DNA of 64,000 nt. Source: Dendrophyllia cribrosa. Taxonomy: Eukaryota > Cnidaria > Anthozoa > Scleractinia > Dendrophylliidae. The stretch's first letter is position 1. Each line of letters starts with the position of its first letter. The translations under genes and the position numbers were made by a program. A model generated the notes under the pieces. That model made no database searches. It was not told the DNA's origin and saw only the letters and a program-made list of their open reading frames with translations. Of this stretch, positions 1 to 14,100 are shown piece by piece. The stretch is taken from positions 5,754,112 through 5,818,111 of the forward strand of contig JAJLRJ010000013.1 in NCBI GenBank assembly GCA_024195265.1. Reading direction: 5' to 3'.

Positions 1-480
1 ATTGTTTGGGTGACATTTTCTTTTGTATGTTGTTCTTTCTAATGAACGAAAATTAAAAAGCGTTTGAACGTTTATTAAGTAATGGATTGAAACAGTTATC
101 CAACTTCGTGGTACGACTAAAGTTCTCGAAGTTTCTTTTAATGTTTGGTTGGCTCATTACTCCTTACCGTCGCCGATTAATTGCTTTGTAAATAAATGAC
201 TGCTGCTGAAATAAAATACATACATTTACCGTGATCAGCAAGCAAAATGAAATTTGCATACCTCTCCTCAAAATCAGAAATGAAATGAAATGAAATGAAA
301 AGCCCACTCAGTTTGGCAACGAAGACGTCGGTATTATAATAATGATTTTTAATCTAAAAATATCAGTGTCAGCGTTCGCGAAACTCGACTTGCATCTCTT
401 GGTCGACTGAACGTTTTTCATAAGTACAAAATTTAATGAATTAAAGACTTGGTAGGATAAAAAGTCGATAAGTAGGTTCA
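1..480. other. no gene recognised (left edge)
   Basis: AT-rich sequence with a short run of the pentamer ATGAA near 278-300. I see no splice-flanked coding segment, RNA gene or transposon end. Confidence 0.5.
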
Positions 481-544
481 CGTGGCAGAAATGATCATGG
501 AGCGTATTTTGTATACATATATAAAAGACACTTACACCAATATT

Positions 545-957
545 GACCAGTTGGACACCGACACTGGAATTACTATATGCGATCTCCCTAATGCTATGGA
601 CCAGCGAAAAGGCTGGCAGAAGTTATATTCAAAGCATCTGAGCGCGATCGAACAGATGATGATGATGGAAAACGCTTTATCGACCAGTTGGAGACATTCA
701 ATGGAATGGCTATATGCGATCTCCCAAATGCTATGGATCAACGGAAAGACTGGCAGAAGTTAGCCAAAAGCAACCGAGCGCGATCGAACAGATGGTGATT
801 ATGATGAAAGCGCTCTATTGACCAGTTGGAGACCGACACTGAAATGACTATATGCGATCTCCCTAATGTTATGGATCAACGGAAAGACTGGCAAAAGTTA
901 TATTCAAAGCATCTGAGCGCCATCGCACAGATGATGATAATGAAAACGCTTTAACAC
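545..957 (+). repeat. three tandem copies of a 138-bp unit, partly open in one frame
   Basis: The unit starting GACCAGTTGG recurs at 545, 682 and 820, giving a period of 137-138 bp, which is 46 codons. Each copy can be read as a peptide with the core DLPNAMDQRK-WQKL followed by a methionine-rich tail. That peptide resembles the short C-terminal tail following the reverse transcriptase in several non-LTR elements. This is inference, since no RT domain is adjacent. Copies differ by substitutions and small indels that break the shared frame after the first copy. I do not call it a gene. Confidence 0.7.
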
Positions 958-1019
958 GTACCTGTTTACCTTTAACACGTACTCTTTCACTTCCAGAATT
1001 CGACCTTGGTTCGTTTAAC

Positions 1020-1305
1020 TACTGTGATTGTAACATAGGACTCGTGACCATTCGAATGAAAACTCTTTAATAATTAATGGGGTACTGTTTATTATGCTGT
1101 CAACACAAGGCAGTTCTAGCTTTCAGGAATCTGTGCTGGATGAAACCCTTAAGTGTGACCATTCCAATGAAAGCTCTTCAATAGTATTTTGATGTGGCAC
1201 TGTTTATCGGTGGTAGTTTAAACTTCTGAGTTTGTGGATAAAACCCTGAAGTGTGACCATTATAATGAAAAGCTCTTCAATAGTACTTTCCTGTGGCACC
1301 GTGTG
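1020..1305 (+). repeat. ~105-bp tandem repeat, about 2.5 copies (GTGACCATTC family)
   Basis: GTGACCATTC followed by AATGAAA occurs at 1044, 1154 and 1253 (spacing 110 and 99 bp). Each is followed by a conserved segment ending in a form of GTGGCACTGTTTAT. The same family reads on the - strand in a longer array at 49480-50064 and as single divergent copies at 18540-18712 and 28742-28948. Confidence 0.75.
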
Positions 1306-2063
1306 TGTTTTTTTATTAATTACAAAATTAAATACAATTTGCAATTTCAAATTTTGACTATGGCCACTAGGAGTGAAAGGGTTAAAAGGTCGAACTTTCT
1401 TAACATAGAAGTAAAATTACAATTCATTTCCGAGTATTAAATCGAAGGAACAACATAAATACGGTACCGCTTATACTGAAATATCTTACAGTCTGAGACT
1501 TTACAGCTTCGGCCTGTCTTTACGATTATAGGGTGTATATTCTTCATTCTTTTCCCTTTTTTTGTTATTTTCTCTACTGAAATTTTGCACTAATCGGCTC
1601 TTAGACTCCTTGTTTGTAAACATCGTCAGTTTCTTTGCATAATAGTACTAGTATGTATAAGTCTTTTATTGTCTTTTGGCAATAAATCATAACATACTTA
1701 CAATGTATCAAAAAATTTTAGAAAATCGAGGAGCGATTCGTTTGTAAAATATACCAGTTAAAAAAACATTACCAGGCGCCGTTTGCAGTTTAACACTACG
1801 AAGCGCTATTTTTTTATGATCGCGATCGCGAGTTAGACTCCGTTCTAATACAAACATTTTGTTGAAATTATACATTAGCATTCTAGGTTTATAAATATAC
1901 TTGAAACAAGAAAATTCTCGATGCGGAAGTAAATTCTTAGTAAGAGTCGAAGACCATTTTTGATAGCTCAGTCTTCCTATTCTGAAAAAGGCTTTCAAAT
2001 TGTTTTTGTTGAGACCTTCAAGATTTAAAAATCATTCTCTAGCGTTGAACAGTTCGTTTAAGG
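1306..2063. other. upstream flank of the ZP gene; no further gene seen
   Basis: AT-rich interval that would hold the promoter and 5' UTR of the + strand gene starting at 2064. I see no convincing TATA box or conserved element and no other exon. Confidence 0.4.
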
Positions 2064-2139
2064 ATGGCTTCTAAACTTCCTATAAAAGGAAATCATATGA
2101 GGGTTGTTCTTCTAATCGCCCTTTCAATATCAGTTGAAG
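2064..2139 (+). CDS. gene A exon 1: start codon and signal peptide
   Basis: ATG at 2064 with a second in-frame ATG at 2097. The second heads a classic signal sequence, [15 protein letters not shown]. The donor GAAG|GTATGA leaves phase 1. Either ATG gives a secreted protein; I list the upstream one. Confidence 0.75.
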
Positions 2140-5100
2140 GTATGAAATTGTTATTTTATATAATTTCTTTCACTATAGGTTTAACGCCCGGGCGGACCAA
2201 ACGATAAAGAGAACGCACGAGAGTCAATAAGAGTGCTTGAAAGTTGAGGCCAGACTAGAGCGAAAGTTCAGTATTCCAATGACTCCCAATGCAAATTTGA
2301 GCGTATTTAACCTATTTCCCTCAATTCAGAGCGCACTAGAGTCGCCGATAGTATGTGAGAGAACGAGAGTTATGAATCCTTATTTACTCTCGTTCTCGTT
2401 TGGCCCCGGCTTAATGCTTTTGACCGGCGAGACATTGCTTGCGTGCTTTAGCTTACCATTACTACCCGCTGTCATGTCTCGGGAAAATAATTTCAGAATT
2501 ATCAGAAGGATCCAGTTAAAAAACAATCTTGGCTAAACGTTCGGGATATCCTTACCTTTGAAAAACGTTATCAATGTTCAATTGGCTAATCAAACAATAT
2601 TCCGACATCTGATTTCTGTTCGAAACATACAGCAATTAAGCCGGAGATTGAAAATCAATGGAAAAAACAGTGGCCGGGTGATATTTATTTTGCTCATGGC
2701 CCTATTCATAGCTGTGGGGTCGCAATTCTTTTTCGCAAGTCCTTCGATTTTTATTTGAAATCAATTCGATCTGATAAGGAAGGATGGTTATTTCAATCAA
2801 TATCCGAGCTCATGGATGATGAGCAATATTAAGAGTCTGAGTCTTTTTGGAAGTTTAACAACAGTTTGTTCAGCGATTGCGGGGGGACTTTCCAAAATAC
2901 ATGGCTTGATGAAATTAATTTCTGTGGTGACTTGACGGGATTGGATGAAATATAAAATTCGCGAGGAAAGTACGTATATCTTTTAGCAAATTGAAAGCTA
3001 AGGAAAGGAGAAAGAAAATTAAACTATTGTAAATAGATTTATCAAACTGAATAATTCAGGACGAAAATACAAAGGAAATTAATGTTTAATGAGTGTTTGG
3101 AAATCAGTTGCAACACTCCTCATTTTTGCATCCTTAATTTCTCCTTCTAAAATCATTTTGTTTGAGAAGTAATATCAAACATTCGACACAGTATTTTTTA
3201 ACCCACCTTGAAGTTGGTTAAAAAAAACTCGGCTGCGCATCGTTTTTCAACCAGCTTCGCGGTGTTTGGAAATCTGATGAAACACTGTGTCTCGTGTTTG
3301 ATATATTACTAGCACTAAAAATACGTTAGGAGAAAATAGCAGAATCATTATCACCAACACGGGAAAATCTCGCCAATCTCGAATCGGCTAGGCGGAGTAT
3401 GGAGGAGATCCGATTACATTGTTAGAGTTTCGATCATCCGCTCCCGCGCAACATGGTTCGAACAAGGAAAAAGAAACAACAAGTCTTTTCTGAATCTAGA
3501 CAATAGTAATAAGAAGAAAAGCTGCATTAAAGAAAGCTTATCCGATCGAATGGAGAAGAGACCACTGACTCAAGTACTACTATGAATGAAATCTACACGG
3601 ATTAATTTTTATTCGGAACTTTTGACAGGATATACTAGAAATACGTGTCTCGCAGAACCTCGTGAAGCTGACGGGGGAAGGGTGCATCGAGTACTACTAT
3701 CAACGAAATATGCACTGATTTTTATTCGGAACTTTGACGGGATATATAAAATGGCTACACTCAACTTGCCCTTTCCTTAAAAATAATTCTTCGTTTTCTA
3801 AGTTATACTGATTCGATGCGGGACATGTGCGAGGGCCAATTAACCATGATACTCGGGATGTTTTAAGGTGTTGTTTATCTTCAATAACAACAAAACACCT
3901 GGAAACGATGGGCTTACAATAGAGTTTTACAAGTCCTTCTGGCCGGACGTTGGAACGACGTTAGTTGACTCGTTAAATTATGCCTATTTTCATGGAGAAT
4001 CATCAAATTCACAAAAGCAAGCTGTAATAATTCTAATGGAAAAGAAGGACAAAGACAGGAGATGGATTAAAAATTGGAGACCGATTTCTCTAATAAAAAA
4101 TGTAGACATCAAAATTGCTTCAAGGTTATTAGATATTATTTTTTAGGCATATTATTCACTGTGATCAAAATGCCTTCGTGAAAGGACGAACCATTTTCGA
4201 TGCAGTTCGAACGATAAGCGATGTCATGGAATTTACACAATAGGGTGACTACCAATGGATAATGACCGCAGTAGATTTTGAGAAGGCCTTCGATTCTTTG
4301 AATTGCATGGATTTTCCTCGTTAGATCGTTGGAATCCTTTGGCTTTGGAACTTCGTTCAGCGCGTGGATCAAAACGTTTCATAAAAATATAACAAGTTGT
4401 GTGATTAATAATGGCTTTTCTACTTCCTCTTTCAACCTTAAACGGCGGGTTCGCCAGGATGATCCACTTTCACCATCTCTGTTCATTATAGTACTTGAAT
4501 TACTGGCAATATCCATACGAAATAACGATCAAATTAAGGGTATACTTCGGTGGACGGTAATGAAGTTAAATTAGTTATATTTGCTGACGATATGAACACT
4601 TCAGTGTTCATGAGAAAATTTCGCGGCTCGAAAAAAATTCATCATATATTTTCTGAGACAGCACCTTTATACAATGATTTAATTGAAGATTTCCCGAAGA
4701 TTTCTATTTTCCTTTAATTCGTAACTAAATTCGAAGCGATAGAGGATTTTTTTAATTCGTAACTAAATTCGAAGCGATAGAGGATTTTTTTTAACTTTAC
4801 GCCAATATTAGGGGAGAGTACAGAAGAGACTTGAAAGAAAGAAGTGTTCAACCGGTGATAGAGTTGAGTATATAGTAGTTCCATGTCCTTCTTAGGTTCT
4901 CTCTGTTCACCGTAAAGGCAATTCTAACAATTCCAAGATCAATCAGCCTGTTGTTTAAAATTGATTTAGTGTTAATTAAAATACAACGGCTGTTCTACAT
5001 GATTTGGTTTTCTTTTTCAGAGAGTGAGAAAGGGTTGTTGTCCTCGGTCGAACGGGTCCATGTTACAATTATTTTTTTTGTGGAAAACTGTCCGTAATCA

Positions 5101-8100
5101 AGCATTGCTAAAGTTGCCGTGCATGGAACAGAACTTTCCCCCTCCTTTTTTTAGATGAGTCCAAAACTAATTTCCAGGCTGCTGGGTTTGTTGATAGATA
5201 TCTCTTAATACAGATTATTCTTTAGGCAGAGATCATTGACTCAATATTTGGCATTTTTAAACTTCCTTTCAGTCCGGCACATGATTGATAAAAGTTATGT
5301 ACGTTACTTTGTCTTTACCCTTCCAAACAAAAGAATAAAGTAATCTGTTTAATTTTTTTAAATAAAGTCTTTTATGCTTGAAATGAAGGTAGCCCTGTAT
5401 AAAATCTTCGGCATGGTGAATGGTTTGTAATAAGAGCGATCAGTGGATGATGTAATGCGAGGAGAGTCTTATGATAGTTAGCAATTCGTTACTTTGCGAT
5501 AGCTTTTGCGTGACATGTATTAGAAAACTCCTCAGAGAAACATCAAAAGACTTGTCCATCTACATGCAGCGAGGCCTGCTTAAACACAGATAACAAAGTT
5601 GCGACAGGAGTCACTAGCTCTTATGCATGTTTGAGTCAGACTAGCTAAATTTACCCCCAATCCTCGCTTTCGAAGTGTAAACCTGTGACCATCTCATCAA
5701 TGTTTTTTCAAAGGAGCAAAGTTGAAAAGAACACCCACTCAAAAACAACGTGAACTTGTCAAATGTTTGCAAGGAATTTTGTACAAACGAGGCTTGGTGG
5801 TGAATATTGAGCTGGTGACGTCATCACACATAAGATCTATTGCAAATAAACCGACCTTTGATCGATTAAGGGGAAAGTCCCATACAATTAATTTTTGTGT
5901 GTTATATATTTGCATAAATGACATAAGCTTTCAGTTAAAACTTCCTGCCGCTATGATTTTTTTGGTGAAGTATCTTATTATTTTTTAATTAATAGCGTTT
6001 TGTATTCACGAGTTGACTCATAGGATCCTTTAATTTTTTTTCCTTACGTTGTAGAAACTAATAAGTTTTTTATAATTTGAATATGGTGAAATATTTCTTG
6101 TTTTGAACGTCGCGTTATTGAGTTATTAAGACTATTACGTTGCTTACCATGCAAATTTGTTCACACTGCAAAAATGAGAGACGAAAGTGAAGAGTGGGCG
6201 TACGTTTCTTTTACGTTGTATGATATCACTTTGTTTAATGGACATACACTTACTTTAATGAGAACAAATTGCTCTCTATTTATCAGGTGCTTGGAAGAAT
6301 CTGGTTGGAACTTGGACTGATAGCGGGAGCTCCTGGACTGGAAGTGTACCCGGCCCTTGGCATTTTGGACCAGCGAGACTTTGGACCACCCCCGTGAATT
6401 CAGATCAGTATGGTACGTTGTTATAAATATCCATCAGTGGTCGCTGGGATTTTAAATTTGTTATTTCTTCATGCTGGTGAACTCTTATTCAGTTTTTGTT
6501 TAAATTCCGACTGGATTTCGAACAATTCTAACAAAAAATAAATTAATAGTAAAAATTTGAAAACAACAAAATTCCAAGTCAATTACAATTTTAAAGAGAA
6601 GATTTCTTTCAAAATGATGAAAAAACTGGCGCTGTGTGCAGCGGCGGCTTTATGATTGAAATCCGTCTACTTTCATCGTGCATCTTGCTTTAGACTTGCG
6701 ATAAACTAGGATTAAACTCGCAGTAGAAATCTTACATTCAGTTGTCAAAAATTTTAATTAAACGCTGTTTTACTTGTTGGTAAGATTTAGGAGGCCAATA
6801 TACACGTACATGTACATGTACATATACTTTTGCTTGAAATTCCTTGAATTGTCTGTTAGTTATCTTTTCTCAATAACCTTCAATTCTAAATTTAGTTATA
6901 ACCAGCAGAGTGCAAGTTATTGGTGCTAATAGCTGTGGACATATATTTAAGTACAAACCGGGAAGTGTGGCAACAAGCAAGTAAGTACTTAAAAATGTAT
7001 CACTTCTTCTAGATCTAATTTTGCCAGCGTTGCGTCCACAACGGCAGCAACATTTTTCTTCAATTGATAATTCATGATAAATATCACTTTAAGCTGGAGG
7101 AGGAGTTTTTGCTTTAGACTCTTCAATTGATATAGTTAGGATTGGTGATACAATCATAAAAACGTAGTCTGAATTAGCCAAGTTAACAACAAAAACAACT
7201 TTATTGAAGGAAACAAAACAACATTAACAATATTTGCCACCCGCAAACTAGCTAAAAAAGATATTCAAGTAGTGTTATCAAGTGATCAATATAACAAAAC
7301 AATAGCTTATCTGCAGAGTAACTCAGGATTTCTGTTGTTAGTAATTACAAAAGTGATCCTTCTATGGAAATCAAACAAGGCTCGTGCAATGCAATGTATG
7401 GTCCATTGCTTTCCAGATGTGTCGGTGTCAGAGAAATTCTCTTGAAAAACGAATTACAACTAGGTCTAACTCTCTGACAACTTTTTATAATAAATGGAAA
7501 CCCTTTAATCAAGGATAGATGGAAATATCATCCAAAAGTAAGGATTGCTTTACGAGCGAACATTTCTCTCTAAACCCTGTACTTGTTCTTTGTCCTCCTT
7601 TAACTGTTGTGTATACATTGTATGTGTTTAAGAATTATAATCTGTAATAATTAACAACTATTCACCTCAGTGTAGGTGGGTAGTGGTGGATATTTACCGA
7701 GCCGCTTTTGTTTTAGTATATACTGAAACAGTGAGATAATATAACGAAAATGTTGCTTTTTAACTCATTTATTCCTGTCAACGATTACAATTTTCGCGCG
7801 CAAATTGCTGGGAGCTGAATAGCACTTGCTATTCCGAGTTTCAGTAGCCAATCAGAGCGCGCCAACAATGCTATCCACTGTTTCAGTATATACTATACTA
7901 AATACGTATATCCAAATAGCTAGTTTTAAGTTGTAGCCTTGTATTGGTAGTTTCATGTAACGTTTCTGTTATATTTATGTATTTTGTAGATTGTAAGGAG
8001 TTAATAACGCTAATAAAGTGAAGAAATATTCTCTTCTCTCGTTTCTTTTTATTTACCAATGCAATTTGTAAGACATTGATATTTGTCGCAAGGGCGTTTC

Positions 8101-11100
8101 TTTAATTGTTATAGCAATTAAATTAATACCATCAATGACCTATTAATAAATCAATTATTTTAACCATTTACTCACTCGCACACTGACCTGATCGCTTATG
8201 AAACAGGAGAGTGACAAAGGCATGAGGATATTTTCTTTGGGCCAATAAATACATGTACATAACAAGCTCTGGACCAGAGAGCAGTCCAAGGATCAACTTC
8301 GCGACAAGTTCTGGTTCCTGGTATAACCTTAAGTCCGAAGTCAAAGGTACCCATGTAAAAATATACGTAAATAACAAGTTGGTCAAGGAGATCACAATGT
8401 CAGGAAGCGGAGCGGACTCTAAGAGCAACAATTACGTCGGTGTGTGGTGTCACAACATGAAACCTATAAAGGGCGACAGCTTTAAAGGTAAGGAAGTACC
8501 ACATTTTTGCCAATCTACTTTTCATTTCTTTGAAAGTTGCGTTGTGTAACTTGCAATGTTAGAATCGTTTACCTTTTTAGATCTTCCTACCTCTACCCTA
8601 GCGCTAGGATCTTCCTCCATCCATGTATAAACAGGCCCTTAGCTCCCTTAGTACACGTTTCTTCTATGCTAGTCAGCGAGGCTCCATATAGTTAGTGGCC
8701 AGTCTTTTAAATAAATATACACGATCTTACATTGCTGTCTTTCGAGAGTTTTGTTTCGCGATACTAGGCATAATATGCACATACAGATAGCTTAGGCTTT
8801 CTCGTTTACGGAAAAGTCTAATTTGGCAGTCTTGTCTCGTTACCATGGCAACCAATGGGTGAGTTGTTGAGCTTCTTGTTCATGGCTAGCAAACCTCTCA
8901 ATGGATTTTCTCGGTTTTTACACGGTAAACATTCACGATTTTTGCTGAAACAGAAGAAACATTTGGAAAGTCTAAAGCCATAAAAAAAATCGTACACAAT
9001 TTTTGGTAATTTATTTTTGTTTTTTACATTTATTGGGTTTGTGTATGTGCAAAAAATGTCTTTTTTGTGAGCGCGAGCCAAGAAAATCCCTCCAATTTGT
9101 CAATTTTTATAAAAAATAAATTGCCGCGTGGAATGCGCACAAGAAAAGTTTCAGTTAACGTAAAAAACTCTTTATTTTCTTGACGTCGGATTTAATAAAC
9201 AACCGCGCGCTCGCGCCATTCTCGTGCCCATGCCTCGCGCGCACTGGTTTCCAAGCAACAGCGGTTACTATAGCGACGCCATTTTATTGCCCTTTGTTTT
9301 AAACAATGTCGTTTTTCTCAAAATCTAGTCAGACACTTTTTTTAGAAAGAAACTTCAAATTTTGTAGTACTCACGTATCACAAGCTGAGACGAAGTTTGA
9401 AGAAAATTTATAAGACGCATTTCAAGTAAATCAGAAATCATCTTGTACAGCATGATAGGCAAAACAATATGTAAAAAATATCTATGCAAAAATAGACGCA
9501 CAACCAGGGTTAAACATGATGAAAATGTAAAAAACGTTCTAAGGCTTCACTTATTTGAAAAAAAAAAATGACTTTTCGGCTGCAAATCTACAGCCTTTGA
9601 CCCATATTTCAATCATTTTCGTTCAGAATAACTAATAGCACCTAAAAAACATTTCTTTGCGAGTTCTTTTATCTTGGCGCAGACGGTTGTTCTCATTATT
9701 GTTATAGTTTCGTCTTTTCCGTTCTGGTCTGATCTGTAATGCGTTCTTGTCTTCTATTTATGTCCTCGCGACGGTTTCAGCATCAGAAGTGCCCTCCTCA
9801 GACTCGCCTGAGGAGGGCACTTCTGATGCCGAAACTGTCGCGAGGACAAAGATAGAAGGCAAGAACGTATTACAGATCAGACCAGAACGGAAAAGACGAA
9901 ACTATGACCATAATAGAAAATATTTCAAAATCCATTTTAATATATAACATTTTTCAATCTTTAGGTTTACTACTGAAGGTGGATAACATAAAAATGACTA
10001 AAAAATTAACGTCTATATTGAGACTTTTCATGTAATTTCAAATAACGATAAACTATATTGCGGCCATTTTGAGTAATTGATACTCTCAACTTAAACCCAT
10101 CTCCCGGATGACATAGGACATATACAGAATGCCTCTAATTTTTAGTATCAGTACGTAACGTTTTATGCTTTTATCCTAAAGTGCACAATTTGCAACTAAA
10201 TTGACACTTACACAACCTGTATTAGGAAGGAAAAAGAGCAGTTCCACGTGTAATATCTACCCCACCACTTCTTTGTAGCATTTAACCGCGTTTCCATACA
10301 AACACACACACAGACATCTGCATTCAGCTACAAATTAGAGCGTAGGTAATCAGTTATAAAAGTCAGGCCATGTAAACACTTTGCGGATAAGGAGATCGTC
10401 ATAACAATTATTTTCTATTTAAGTTTCATATCAAAAGTGCCCAGCTCTTACCGTCAGTCGCCTTGTCAAAACTTCACCAAATAAATGCGTGACGTCACCG
10501 ATGAAAATCAACGCGAGATGCTCGTTCACATGTCCACAGGGATACCAGCTTCAAGGTCCTACTTTTAAGCAATGTCGACCACGTGGTCAGTGGACGGACA
10601 GCGCTAAGACTGTTTCATGCATTGGTGAGTTTTATGGGTATCATGTTAATTATATACCTTGTAATGGATGTATTTACACATATCCGGTTTAACCTTCATA
10701 ATGCAAAATACACCTTACATTAGAGTTCCAAGGCAGTATCTATTCTGGAGTCAAATGAAGTCGAGGTTTCAACAGCTTAAGGCTGAATTTCAGGGTCCAC
10801 GAAATTCATTTACGACCACGGTGCTTTATGGAAAGTGACAGAAGGTGACCAGATCAGTATTGTTTTCGCGAATCGTTCACCAGACCAACAAGGCTGTGTT
10901 CTTATCTAAAGTTTAGCTTTCTTCACCACGTGACATGGTCATAAGTAGCATGAGGTCAAGACATTTTTTAATAAAAATGCGTATTTTCACATTTTTCGAT
11001 GAAAAAAAAACCATAAAATTCTACCAAAAGCAGCAAAATGTTTAATTGTATCATATTTTACAACCCTAGAAAAATATATTTCCAGTTTCCGCATTCTCCC

Positions 11101-14100
11101 GTTAAATTTCATTTTTAGTAAAATCCAAGATTGCGGCCATCTTGGCGGCCATTTTGGATGACGTCACGGACCCCCAACCGTGTCATAACCCATAATATTC
11201 ACCTCATCTTGTAAAGCGAATCGCAGGCTATCTACCAAAGGTGAATATTATGAGTCGATCACTGTTGTTTACAAACTTGCTCGCTTTAGTTCCTGCAGCC
11301 GTGATGGCGAGATCGTTTAACTTTAATCCGCTTAAAACGAAGATCAGAAACTTTTCTGAGACCATCAAGAGCTATAGAAGATTAAACCATCAAGAAAGAC
11401 GGTTTTTGTTTTAAAATTGTACACCAAACATGGAAATTCTGTTTCCGTTGTTTTCTTTAGATGCACGTGTTTAGAGCCGCGTTTTTTTTTTCATTCACTT
11501 GCACTACTTTATTTACATGACTAAAAGTGATACAAAACTTATTTTCAAATGTTAAAAACTTATTAACATTTTAGCAGCATGCAAATACAAAAGTCTAAAT
11601 TTTAGCTTTAAACGTGGGTTTGTTTAGTTTAAATTGTTATAAACCATTGCCGAAAGTCACTAACCGCAGGAAAGAGTCCCTGCCGTTGAAACGTGAACCG
11701 ATAACTGCAAATGTGACGGAAAGACCATGGTCAATCTTCAGGTTTGCCGTTTGCCGTTTTCCGAGAAAAAGCTGATGCTAAATGTCACTAATGTCGGTCA
11801 GTCTAACCAACGTGTTATATACAATTTAAAGGTTTTTTTTTTGCTCCAGACATGGACGAGTGTGCTGTTTCTAATGGAGGCTGCAGTCACAAATGTGTAA
11901 ATACAGCGGGAAGCTACAAATGTGAATGTCCAGACCCGGGGCTCACCTTATCATCGGATAAAAAGACATGCCATGGTAAATACTAACTTAATTTTACATT
12001 GCGCATAAATTAGGACGTAAGCGTAGGCGCCTAACAAACGTGTTGATGATGCAATTGATTTTAAAGGTGATGTTTCGGGGCAACTATAAATAAGGTCTTA
12101 GATAGAAAATTAATAAAATAACTTTCGAGAATGTGCTCTATTTCAGGGCTCTGTGTTCGCAATGAAACCACTCACAATCAGTAAGCTTTGCGGTCACTGA
12201 ATTTGTTTTCTTGATTTCTAAAATCAATAAACGATTATCAGCTTTTTATTCATCCTTAACTTGCGATATTAATATTTAAAAACAAAAATATAAATTAAGA
12301 ATTCAGAAATTATAATTCAGAAATCTGTTTTCTGGAATAAAAAGAATAATGTTGAGATAAACTCTACAAAAATCTCCCATCAGGGGGTGGGTCAAAGTTT
12401 GTTTTGTCACTTCCGCTTCCTTACTTCCTTACTTCCTTCCTTCCTTCCTTCCTGTGTATATATATATATATATACATTTATACATATATACATTTTCGTG
12501 TGATCATAAGTACTCGAATTCCTCTGGCAAAGCCATTTCTTCAAGAAAAGTGTATCAAATGTGTACAAAATGATCATTATTTTTGGAAAATAAATTATTT
12601 ATTCTTCTTGTCTTTTTTTTAATTAGCTCCAGGTGTTAATGTACAGTGTGACAGCGAAAATATGACCATTATCATCCCGAAGTCCCTCCTCCGTGGTATG
12701 GACCGTGAACATCTACGACTCCTGGATACCAATTGCAAAGCTACCGAAACAAGTACGCACTTCTCACTCACGACACCCCTGAGCGGCTGCAACACAACAA
12801 GCAGGCACACACCTACAGCCATCGTCTACTCCAACACAGTTTTAGAAATACCTGTGGCTGCTAAAGATGACGTGACGCGCGTGCGTGAAATAGAAATACA
12901 ATTCAGCTGTTTTTACTCCAAATATGGCGTGGTGTCATCAGTTGGTTGGAAGCCTAGTAACAGAAAACTCTTGTTTAGCGATGAAGGACAAGGCAACTTC
13001 ACACTCTCTATGAATATGTTCCCTGACAAGAGATTTGTGAGTCCTTATAGGAGAAGCGACTTCCCTGTTGCTGTGGTACTGCGCAAACTTCTGTTCTTTG
13101 AGGTGTCAGTTACATCAGATGACAAGCAGCTGTCAATAAGAGCAGATCGATGTTATGCCACGCCTACTCAGGATCGGATGAATCCTTTGAAATACGAATT
13201 CGTTAAAAAAGGGTATGTCGTTTGTAGATATTCTTTTTAGCCAATAAAAATAAACTGGTGTGGCACGAAAACTCTGCCGGCAATATCCCCCATAAAACTA
13301 ATTCCACTACAACACTGATAATTTGGACTGTATTTAAAATTTAGAATTTAGGACAAAGACGATTTCTGCTTAAACATGATTTTACAAAATCAGCTTATGT
13401 GCGTGTGGCATTTTTTTTACCTTAAGTTTGTTTTCCTTAGATGCCCAAATGACGTGACCATGAAGTACCATTCTGCACCTTCAGTCAGTGCCCAGCGGTT
13501 TAGCCTGGAAGCCTTCAAGTTCATTGCAGACCATCCATTTGTCTTTGTTCACTGTCATGTGATCGTATGCAATGCTACAGACCCAGGCTCCAAATGCGCT
13601 AAAACCTGTTCGTCAGGTGGCCGAAGAAGACGTGAAGTAAATGCGCACGTGACTGACGTCTACTCTTTGGCCCAAGGCCCTCTCCACCTGGCACGCAAGA
13701 AACGAGAGGAAAAATACGCGAGTGGCCTGGATGAGAATGGTATGTATGGGCGATGTTGCAGCTTTCGTAGTCTGACACCATTAGTACAAACAACACAACA
13801 ATGGACCCTAGCCCTAAAAACAATAGCAGCTGTGTTTTACGAGGCCAGTGAAAATAGAGGCTTCTTAGAGCTGCTACACCATCGGTTTGTATAACGTAGT
13901 TTTTTAACTTGTAAAATTCATTAATAATTCATAAGGGTACTAACAAATATAAATGAGCCATTCCAATCACATGGTTACCCTTAAAATCAGATACAACTCA
14001 CGAAATGTAAATTAGATCCAACCACTAGTGAGTTGTATCTGGAATTTAAATTTCACAAGTTGTTTACTACATTCGCGTCCGTGTTGTATCCGGTAGTATA

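Noticed and set aside
482..763. 93-codon frame as a protein-coding gene
   Set aside because: It covers the first copy and part of the second copy of the 138-bp tandem repeat and stops within the array; no splice context or signal.
12619..12822. Antisense open frame over the ZP exon
   Set aside because: It lies opposite the strongly supported ZP exon and has no domain of its own.
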